64,000 nt of DNA from Streptomyces sp. NBC_01463. Its GTDB lineage: Bacteria > Actinomycetota > Actinomycetes > Streptomycetales > Streptomycetaceae. This document shows, piece after piece, positions 53,803 to 64,000 of this stretch (positions within the stretch are counted from its first letter, which is position 1; the number at the start of each line of letters is the position of its first letter). The translations under genes were made by a program, and so were the position numbers. Below the pieces are notes generated by a model. That model did no database searches, was not told the DNA's origin, and saw nothing but the letters and a program-made list of their open reading frames with translations. The DNA lies in assembly GCA_036227345.1 (NCBI GenBank), contig CP109468.1, positions 7,254,001-7,318,000 of the forward strand. The letters run 5' to 3'.

Positions 53803-54192
53803 ATGACGTCGCACCAGACCACCCAGACCATGAAGCCCGCGACCGCGGCGAAGAAACTGGGTGTGTACCTCGAGGCCACCCCCACCGAGTTCCAGGAGGG
53901 TGTCGTCTCGCGCGCCGAGCTGGCGGCCCTCCAGGCCGATCCGCCCGAGTGGCTGCAGGAACTGCGGCGCAGCGGCCCGCACCCCCGGCCGGTGGTCGCG
54001 TCCAAGCTGGGCGTGTCCATCTCCGGTCTCGCCCGCGGAGGCGTCACGGACGCCCTCACCACCGAGCAGATCGAGGCGCTGAAGCAGGACAGCCCCGAGT
54101 GGCTGCAGAAGGAGCGGGCCACGCAGGCGGAGGTCCGCAAGGAGACCGTACGGATCAAGGAGCGGAACGCGGAGCGCAAGGACCAGTCGTAG
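53803..54192 (+). CDS. DUF5997 family protein
   Basis: A 129-residue small basic protein with MKPATAAKKLGVYLEATPTEF near the start, PPEWLQELRRSGPHPRPVVASKLG in the middle and a charged C-terminal helix. The repeated AAKKLGVYL/ASKLGVSI pattern may reflect a DNA-binding fold. It is found beside LysR effector-domain genes in actinobacteria. A TACCCT box 7 bases upstream suggests a leaderless ATG at 53803. Confidence 0.8.
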   Translation: MTSHQTTQTMKPATAAKKLGVYLEATPTEFQEGVVSRAELAALQADPPEWLQELRRSGPHPRPVVASKLGVSISGLARGGVTDALTTEQIEALKQDSPEWLQKERATQAEVRKETVRIKERNAERKDQS

Positions 54193-54210
54193 CGCCGCCC
54201 CTCCGGGTTC

Positions 54211-54267
54211 ACGTGTGGGTGGCCCCCGTTCCGCCGGACACCGGCGGAACGGGGGCCACCCACACGT
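54211..54267 (+). terminator. very long perfect hairpin after the DUF5997 gene
   Basis: A 27-base-pair perfect stem closed by an ACA loop, 18 bases after the DUF5997 stop. Much longer than other terminators here (11-17 pairs) and without a T run. Confidence 0.75.
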
Positions 54268-54322
54268 CGTTCTCCGCAAGGCCGCCCGCGCCGGACAGGG
54301 CAATACACCTAGGCTGACCCCC

Positions 54323-56115
54323 ATGCCGGAGGGGATCGACGCCATCGACTGGGCGGCGCTGGAGCACGCGTACGGGCCGGCGGACGACGTCCCCGCTCTG
54401 CTGCGGGCGGCCGCATCGCCGGACGCCGAGGCCCGGGGCGAGGCCGTGGACGAGCTGTTCTCCTCCCTCTGTCACCAGGGCTCCGTCTACTCGGCGACGG
54501 CACCGGCCGTGCGGTTCGTCGCCCGGCTCGCCCTCGAAGGGCCCGGTCACCGGCTGCCGCTGCTGTGGCTGCTGCACGGCGCGGCCGACGGGGCGGGACG
54601 GGACCGGCAGGACGTACGACGGGCGGTGGCCACGGCCCTTCCTGCCCTCCTCGGCCTCGCGGCGGACCGGGACCCTGCCGTCCGGCGCACCATGGTGTGG
54701 ATCATCGCCGGCTGCGAGGAGGCGTCTCTGCCGCTGCTCCCGCTGCTGCGGGCCCGGCTGGAGACCGAGGGCGACCCCGAGGTGCGCGCGGCCCTCGTCA
54801 CCGCGCTCGGACTGCTCGACGTCTCACCCGGCCCGAGCAGGGCCCGTAACCGGGAACTCCTGCACGCCCCCGAGCCGTTGGTGCGCACCGCAGCGGCGAC
54901 GGACCTGCTCCGCACGGCACCGCTGCCGCTGCCGCCCGCCCTGGTGGAATCGGCGCTCGACGCCCACGGGGCCGCGCCCGGCGACGACGGCACGCACCGG
55001 CCGTGGCCCGCCTCCTACGTCCCGCTCACCGAGCGGCTGATGGCGGACCCCGACGCGGCCCTGCGCGCCGTCGAGCGGGGGCTGCCGCTGGCCTGGGAGC
55101 TCACCGAGACCTGGCGCGACCGGGAGGCCGCGGTCCTGCCCCGGCTCGCGGCCGCCGCCACCGACGCGGACGGCCTGTGCCGGGTGGCCCGTGTGGGAGC
55201 CGCGCTCAAGGGCGGTGAGGCCGCTCCATGGCTGGACCCCATCTGCGGTCCGACGACCCCGCGGTCCGGGTCGCGGCGACGCTCGCCGCCGTACGGCTGC
55301 GCGTGCCCGGTGCGCCCGGCCTCGTGCTGCGGTTGATGGACGAACTGCCCGAGGAGGCGGCCTCGCTGTCCCTGACGCCGCTCGGTGTGCCGGGGGCGGT
55401 GGTGTCCGCGGCGGCCGAGGTGTTCGGCGCGGCGGCCGAGCCGGTGGCCCGGCGGGTCGCGGCCCGCCCGCGGGCCGAATGGCTGGACGCCCTGCTGCCG
55501 TTCCCCGCCCTCGCCGCCGCATGTGCCGGCGACCTGGTCCGGCTGCTGCCCGCTTCGGCCGGGGTGCTGGCCTCGCTGGGGCCTGCAGCCGGCCCGGACG
55601 CGGCACGGGCCCTGTGGACGCACGCCGCCGCGGGCGACCTGGCGGCGGCGCTGGCACTGGCGCGCGTCGACGGGGACACGGAACCGGCACTGCGGGCGGT
55701 ACGGGCGCTGCCGGACGCGCCGGAGCGCCGCAGGGCGGCGGTCCTGGTCGCGAGCGAACTCGGGCCGCCCGCGGCCCCGTTGCTGCCCCTGCTGGAGGAA
55801 CGGCTGCGGGCGCCGGCCCGGGAGAGCAGGGCGGACGCGGCTGCCGCGATCTGGCGCGTCACGGGGAGCGCGCACGACATGGCGCCGGTGATCGCGGACC
55901 AGCTGACCCGTCGCGCAGACCGGCACGAACCACAGCTCGGTGCGCTCCGCACACTTGTGGCGATGCGGCTGCTCCCGGAGGGCGCCCGCCCCGCGGTCGA
56001 GCACATAGCCGCCTCGCCCCGCCGGGTCGTCGGCGGTTTCCTCTGCGACGGAAGCCCGCATCCGGACCTCGCGGTGAGGCGGGCGGCACGCGAACTGCTG
56101 GCGCTGACCGGCTGA
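54323..56115 (+). pseudogene. HEAT-repeat protein gene interrupted by a frameshift
   Basis: Two overlapping frames make one HEAT-type protein of nearly 600 residues. The first runs from ATG 54323 (leaderless; TAGGCT 7 bases upstream) to a stop at 55336; its sense is lost at about 55235, after VARVGAALKGGEAAPWL. From there the other frame, ending at 56115, continues PHLRSDDPAVRVAATLAAVRLR, exactly as a HEAT repeat should. One base inserted in the run GGACCCC would restore one protein. So this is a pseudogene, a programmed or sequencing frameshift, or two genes, in decreasing order of likelihood. Confidence 0.7.
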
Positions 56116-56156
56116 GAGTCCGGCCACCCGAAGGACCGCCGGGCAGCAAACGAAAA

Positions 56157-56185
56157 GGCAAGGAGGATGCTGCCCTCTCCTTGCC
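56157..56185 (+). terminator. terminator after the HEAT-repeat gene
   Basis: GGCAAGGAG and CTCCTTGCC form a 9-base-pair stem, 41 bases after the HEAT stop, followed by an AT-rich stretch. Confidence 0.6.
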
Positions 56186-56208
56186 ACTATCAAGATATAG
56201 CGCGTCAG

Positions 56209-56227
56209 GGGGCTTGCGGCAAGGCCC
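56209..56227. promoter_or_regulatory. rifamycin-associated element (RAE)
   Basis: The 19-base inverted repeat GGGGCTTGCGGCAAGGCCC is, as far as remembered, identical to the element described upstream of rifamycin-inactivating genes and helR in actinomycetes. It lies 70 bases before the monooxygenase start and contains a possible -35 (TTGCGG). Confidence 0.85.
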
Positions 56228-56285
56228 GCCCCGGATCGCAGAATGACCGGCCTCGACCGGCCCCGGCCGGAATCCGATCTCCTGA

Positions 56286-57764
<1,479 letters not shown>

Positions 57765-57787
57765 GCGCGGGGGGCGGCCGCGTTTGA

Positions 57788-57806
57788 CCTTGACACGGTG
57801 ACAGGG
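57788..57806 (+). promoter_or_regulatory. MerR-type operator/promoter of the HEAT-MerR pair
   Basis: CCTTGACACGGTGACAGGG is a 19-base imperfect palindrome that includes -35 TTGACA (57790-57795), a common design for MerR-family promoters. It lies 30 bases before the first gene of the pair, so the MerR protein encoded downstream may regulate it. Confidence 0.5.
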
Positions 57807-57836
57807 TTTTCACTGCGTGCCGAGGAGGTGGTCTCG

Positions 57837-58508
57837 ATGACGGTCACGGGACAGGACACGGACACGGTACGGGCGCTTCGGGCGCTGGAGGACGAGCGCT
57901 CGTCCGTGCGGCTGCGGGCCGCTCTGGCGATCGGTACGGCGCCCGACCCCCGCTACGTCGGCGCACTCGTCGAGCGATGTGCCGTCGAGCCCGATTTCCT
58001 GGTCCGCGACATGCTGACCTGGGCACTCACCCGCCACCCGGTGTCACTGACGCTGCCCGCGCTGCTCGGTGAGGTCCGCTCGGAGCGCGTCCAGGCACGG
58101 AGTCAGGCGCTGCACACGCTCTCCAAGATCGGGGACGGGAGGGCGTGGCCGGCCATCACCCGCGCCGTGCTGTGCGACGCCGACGACGGGGTGGCGCGCA
58201 GTGCCTGGCGGGCCGCGGTCGTGCTGGTGCCGGAGGACGGGATGCCCGAGCTGGCCGCCGTACTGGCGACACAGCTCGGCCGGGGCGGGCGCGAGACGCA
58301 GCTGAGCCTCAGCCGGGCGCTGGTCGGACTCGGCGAGGCGATGGTGCCGCCGGTGCACACCGCGACGACGGCCCCCGAACCGCGGGTGCGGGCGCACGCG
58401 CTTGCCACGCAACAGCTGCTGCGCGACCCGGACACCGGGTTCGAGAGCGCGATCGAGGAGGCGAAGCGTGTGGTGGCCCTCGGCGGTCCCGGGCGGGAGG
58501 GACAATGA
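57837..58508 (+). CDS. HEAT-repeat protein
   Basis: A 223-residue all-helical protein of about six HEAT-like units (VRALRALEDERSSVRLRAALAIG, LVRDMLTWALTRHPV, GMPELAAVLATQL). No catalytic residues or membrane segments are visible. GAGGAGGTGG precedes ATG 57837. Three bases separate it from the MerR-HEAT gene, so they form one operon and may bind each other. Confidence 0.8.
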   Translation: MTVTGQDTDTVRALRALEDERSSVRLRAALAIGTAPDPRYVGALVERCAVEPDFLVRDMLTWALTRHPVSLTLPALLGEVRSERVQARSQALHTLSKIGDGRAWPAITRAVLCDADDGVARSAWRAAVVLVPEDGMPELAAVLATQLGRGGRETQLSLSRALVGLGEAMVPPVHTATTAPEPRVRAHALATQQLLRDPDTGFESAIEEAKRVVALGGPGREGQ

Positions 58509-58511
58509 GGC

Positions 58512-59519
58512 GTGCTGATCGGTGAGGTGGCGCGGCGGTCCGGGGTCAGTGCCCGCATGCTCCGGCACTACGAACGGCTCGGTCTGGTGCGTCCCACGGG
58601 CCGTACGGGTTCCGGTTACCGGGAGTACTCCGGGCAGGACATCCGGCGGATCTTCCACATCGAGAGCCTGCGGTCGCTGGGCCTGTCGCTGCGTGAGATC
58701 GGGCGCGCCCTCGAGGACCCCGGCTTCGCGCCCTCGGCTCTCGTCGGTGACCTCATCCGGCAGACGCGCGAGCGCATCACGGCGGAGACCGAACTCCTCA
58801 CCAGGCTGCGCCGGATCGACGCCGCGGACCCCGCCGACTGGGGGGAGGTCCTCCAGGTCGTCCCGCTCCTCCAGGCGCTGGGATCGAAGAGCGCCGACGC
58901 CCGCCAGCGCGCGGCCCTCTCCTCCGCCGACGAGGTTCCCGTCCCCGTGGAGGCCCTGGTCGAGGCGGTCCTGAACGAGACGGAGCCGAACGTCGCTGGA
59001 GCCCTTTCGTGGGCGCTGGCGCGGTCGGGCGACGACGCCGGCCCGGCGCTGCTGGCGCAGGGCCTCGGCTCACCGGCGGCCGCGGTGCGGGAACGAGCCG
59101 TCCGGTGCCTCGCCGAGATGCCCGGTGACGAGGCTGCCGCGCAACTGCGGGACGCCCTCGCTCACCCCGACGCCGTGGTCCGCGGGCAGGCGGCGCTGGC
59201 GCTCGCGAACCGGGGCACGGCCGGCGTGGTCCCGGCGCTCATCGACATGATCGTGGCGGGGCTGGACGACACCGGTGCGGCGGACGCGCTGAGCGTGCTG
59301 GCGGGTGACGACGCGACGGCGGACCGGATCGCGGCCGGTTTCGCCGACCGCCTCGCCGACACCGGCCCGGACGCCGCTGCCCGCGGACGGCTCGCCCAGG
59401 CGCTCGCCGGCATCCCGGGAACGGAGGCCGCGGGCGTCCTCGTCGGGCTGTCGGGGGACGAGGACCGTGCCGTGGCCCTGACCGCGGCGTACCTGCTCCG
59501 GCTGCGCGACGCGGAGTGA
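58512..59519 (+). CDS. MerR-family regulator fused to HEAT repeats
   Basis: A 335-residue protein. The N-terminal 75 residues are a full MerR winged helix (LIGEVARRSGVSARMLRHYERLG, YREYSGQDIRRI), then a coiled coil (about 80-105), and the rest is HEAT repeats (ALSWALARSGDDAGPALLAQGL, AAAVRERAVRCLAEMPGDEAAAQL). Ligand sensing by a HEAT solenoid in place of the usual small effector domain is unusual. Starts with GTG 58512. Confidence 0.87.
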   Translation: MLIGEVARRSGVSARMLRHYERLGLVRPTGRTGSGYREYSGQDIRRIFHIESLRSLGLSLREIGRALEDPGFAPSALVGDLIRQTRERITAETELLTRLRRIDAADPADWGEVLQVVPLLQALGSKSADARQRAALSSADEVPVPVEALVEAVLNETEPNVAGALSWALARSGDDAGPALLAQGLGSPAAAVRERAVRCLAEMPGDEAAAQLRDALAHPDAVVRGQAALALANRGTAGVVPALIDMIVAGLDDTGAADALSVLAGDDATADRIAAGFADRLADTGPDAAARGRLAQALAGIPGTEAAGVLVGLSGDEDRAVALTAAYLLRLRDAE

Positions 59520-61824
<2,305 letters not shown>

Positions 61825-61828
<4 letters not shown>

Positions 61829-62727
61829 GCGCAGCGCGGAAGCACACCGCACTCCCGAAGGCGCAGATCCTCATCGAGGCGCTGCCCTGGCTGACCCGGC
61901 ACAACGGCAAGACCGTCGTCATCAAGTTCGGCGGCAACGCCATGATCGACGACGAGCTGAAGGCGGCCTTCGCGCAGGACGTCGTCTTCCTGCGGCACGC
62001 CGGTCTCAAGCCCGTCGTCGTGCACGGCGGCGGCCCGCAGATCAGCGCCCAGCTCGACAAGCAGGGCCTGGTCAGCGAGTTCAAGGCCGGTCTGCGCGTC
62101 ACCACGCCCGAGGCGATGGACGTCGTACGGATGGTGCTCGCCGGCCAGGTGCAGCGCGAGCTCGTCGGCCTGCTCAACCAGCACGGACCGCTCGCCGTCG
62201 GCATGACCGGCGAGGACGCCCACACGATCACCGCCGTCCAGCACCGGCCGGTCATCGACGGCGAGGCCGTCGACATCGGCCGGGTCGGTGAGATCACCGC
62301 GATCGACACCGGGGCCATCCAGGCACTGCTGGACGACGGCCGCATCCCGGTCATCTCCTCCATCGCCCGCTCGGCGGAGGACAACCACGTCTACAACGTC
62401 AACGCCGACACCGCGGCCGCCGCACTCGCCGCCGCGCTGAACGCCGAGACGCTGATGGTCCTCACCGACGTCGAGGGCCTCTACGAGGACTGGCCCAACA
62501 GCGACGACGTGATCAGCCGTCTCACCGCCACCGAACTGGAGAAGCTCCTGCCGGAACTCTCCAGCGGCATGGTGCCCAAGATGCAGGGCTGCCTGCACGC
62601 CGTGCGCAACGGCGTGGAGACCGCCCGGGTCATCGACGGCCGGGTCCAGCACTCGATCCTGCTGGAGATCTTCACCGACGAAGGAATCGGCACGATGGTC
62701 GTGCCCGACGCACAGGGGGAAGCATGA
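61825..62727 (+). CDS. argB: acetylglutamate kinase
   Basis: A 300-residue amino-acid kinase. [25 protein letters not shown] and [17 protein letters not shown] are the substrate and ATP sites. The N-terminal helix (about 1-25, [15 protein letters not shown]) suggests the hexameric, arginine-inhibited form. Overlaps argJ and argD by ATGA. Confidence 0.97.
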
Positions 62728-63920
62728 CCAACGCCGAGCTCTCGCAGCGCTGGAAGTCCGCGCTGATGGACAACTACGGCACCCCGAAGCTGTCCCTCGT
62801 CCGCGGTGAGGGCGCCCGGGTGTGGGACGCCGACGGCACCGAGTACCTCGACTTCGTCGGCGGCATCGCAGTGAACGCGCTGGGCCACGCCCACCCCGCG
62901 GTCGTCGAGGCGGTCTCCCGTCAGGTCGCCTCCCTCGGCCACGTCTCCAACCTCTTCATCGCCGAGCCGCCCGTCGCGCTCGCCGAACGGCTGCTCCAGC
63001 TCTTCGGCCGCACCGGCAAGGTCTACTTCTCCAACTCGGGCGCCGAGGCCAACGAGGCCGCGTTCAAGATCGGCCGGCTGACCGGGCGCGGCCACATGGT
63101 CGCCACCGACGGCGGCTTCCACGGCCGGACGATGGGCGCCCTCGCGCTCACCGGACAGCCCAAGAAGCGCGAGCCGTTCGTCCCGCTGCCCGGCGATGTC
63201 ACGCACGTCCCGTACGGGGACGTCGAGGCGCTGCGGACCGCGGTGACCACCGACACCGCGCTGCTGATCATCGAGCCGGTCCAGGGCGAGAACGGCGTGG
63301 TCGTGCCGCCCAAGGGGTACCTGGAGGCGGCCCGGGAGATCACCCGCGCCACCGGCACCCTGCTCGTCCTCGACGAGGTGCAGACCGGTATCGGCCGGTG
63401 CGGCACCTGGTTCGAGTACCAGGCCCACCAGGGCGTGGAGCCCGACCTCGTCACGCTCGCCAAGGGGCTCGGCGGCGGACTGCCGATCGGCGCCACGGTG
63501 GCGTTCGGCGCGGCCGCCGACCTGCTCGCGCCCGGCCAGCACGGCACGACGTTCGGCGGTAATCCGATCGCCTGCGCCGCCGGTCTCGCGGTCCTGGACA
63601 CGCTGGCCGCCGACGGCGCGCTGGACCGGGTGAAGCGGCTCGGCGAGCGGATCCGGGAAGGCGTGGAGGGCCTGGGTCATCCGCTGGTCTCCCACGTCCG
63701 GGGCTCCGGCCTGCTGCTGGGTATCGTGCTCACCGAGCCCCTCGCGCCCCAGGTGCAGCAGGCGGCTCAGGGAGCCGGGCTGCTGGTGAACGCACCCGCC
63801 GCCGATGTCGTGCGGCTGATGCCGCCGCTGATCATCGGCGACGCGGAGGTGGACGCGTTCCTCCGGGCGCTGCCCGGCGTGCTCGACACGGCCCACGCGG
63901 ACGGACGGTCCGCGGAATGA
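62724..63920 (+). CDS. argD: acetylornithine aminotransferase
   Basis: A 398-residue class III aminotransferase. [19 protein letters not shown] binds phosphate, [17 protein letters not shown] holds the PLP-ring Asp, and the Schiff-base Lys lies in [15 protein letters not shown] (about 251). It converts N-acetylglutamate semialdehyde to N-acetylornithine. Overlaps argB by 4 bases. Confidence 0.97.
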   Translation: MTNAELSQRWKSALMDNYGTPKLSLVRGEGARVWDADGTEYLDFVGGIAVNALGHAHPAVVEAVSRQVASLGHVSNLFIAEPPVALAERLLQLFGRTGKVYFSNSGAEANEAAFKIGRLTGRGHMVATDGGFHGRTMGALALTGQPKKREPFVPLPGDVTHVPYGDVEALRTAVTTDTALLIIEPVQGENGVVVPPKGYLEAAREITRATGTLLVLDEVQTGIGRCGTWFEYQAHQGVEPDLVTLAKGLGGGLPIGATVAFGAAADLLAPGQHGTTFGGNPIACAAGLAVLDTLAADGALDRVKRLGERIREGVEGLGHPLVSHVRGSGLLLGIVLTEPLAPQVQQAAQGAGLLVNAPAADVVRLMPPLIIGDAEVDAFLRALPGVLDTAHADGRSAE

Positions 63921-63945
63921 CGCACCGGGAGACGAGGCGACGACG

Positions 63946-64000
63946 ATGACCGATGCGCAGGAATCCGAGCACGGCGGGCCGTCGGTGCCGCAGACCCGCA
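63946..64000 (+). CDS. argR: arginine repressor ArgR, N-terminal fragment
   Basis: Eighteen codons from ATG 63946 (MTDAQESEHGGPSVPQTR) before the window ends. The sequence and position after argD match the ArgR N terminus of streptomycetes. GACGAGGCGACG precedes it. It would bind the ARG box before argC. Confidence 0.8.
   Translation, partial: MTDAQESEHGGPSVPQTR

Overview
This window is about 64 kb of very GC-rich DNA with dense, often overlapping genes and many GTG starts. The gene content and order point to a Streptomyces chromosome core: infC-rpmI-rplT, an rRNA methyltransferase, a sensor kinase, pheST, and argCJBD with argR. From memory this resembles the SCO1576 to SCO1621 stretch of S. 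coelicolor, read in the opposite direction. No rRNA or tRNA gene, insertion sequence, prophage or CRISPR array was recognised.

Layout. 1-6.9 kb: a siderophore-interacting protein (partial) behind an iron box, a 5'-3' exonuclease, and an osmoprotectant ABC transporter whose permease is fused to two substrate-binding domains, followed by an XRE-cupin regulator and a metal-receptor protein. 6.8-10.2 kb: a TDT-family transporter divergent from a LysR regulator, then a methyltransferase. 10.4-14.8 kb: a gamma-glutamylation module (amidohydrolase, GlnA4-like ligase, aldehyde dehydrogenase, SDR) for amine use. 14.8-22.6 kb: cell-surface and envelope proteins including a mycosin-like protease, an SseB protein and an aquaporin. 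22.7-32.9 kb: the translation block (infC with a structured leader and a probable AUC start, rpmI, rplT, rRNA methyltransferase, PAS kinase, pheS, pheT), an NsdA-like regulator and a NUDIX hydrolase.

33.0-41.35 kb is the most striking part: an accessory catabolic island read entirely on the minus strand. It has an MFS aromatic-acid transporter; a tightly coupled operon of GntR regulator, GalB-like hydratase (PIG-L fold), GalC-like aldolase (RraA fold), GalD-like tautomerase (PrpF fold) and a type I (VOC) extradiol dioxygenase; and a secreted subtype-B-like tannase. A bipartite motif, AAATCGTTG-N6-TTGTTAACA, occurs intact before the transporter and the tannase and in weaker form before the regulator, so the three units look like one regulon. 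The parts add up to a tannin to gallate to pyruvate plus oxaloacetate route in which a VOC dioxygenase takes the place of the usual LigB-type gallate dioxygenase. This is inference from sequence, but all steps are represented.

41.4-59.5 kb is mixed: remnants, 3-hydroxybutyryl-CoA dehydrogenase, a glycosidase-like lipoprotein or Tat protein, a divergent leaderless EamA/MocR pair, a histidine-phosphatase-like protein without its histidines, an MMPL transporter, a ClpC2-like autorepressor with two operators, cyclophilin, a DinB protein, a LysR effector domain with a histone-like tail, a frameshifted HEAT-repeat gene, a rifampicin monooxygenase behind a rifamycin-associated element, and a HEAT/MerR-HEAT pair. 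59.6-64 kb is the arginine biosynthesis operon argCJBD running into argR, which is cut by the window end.
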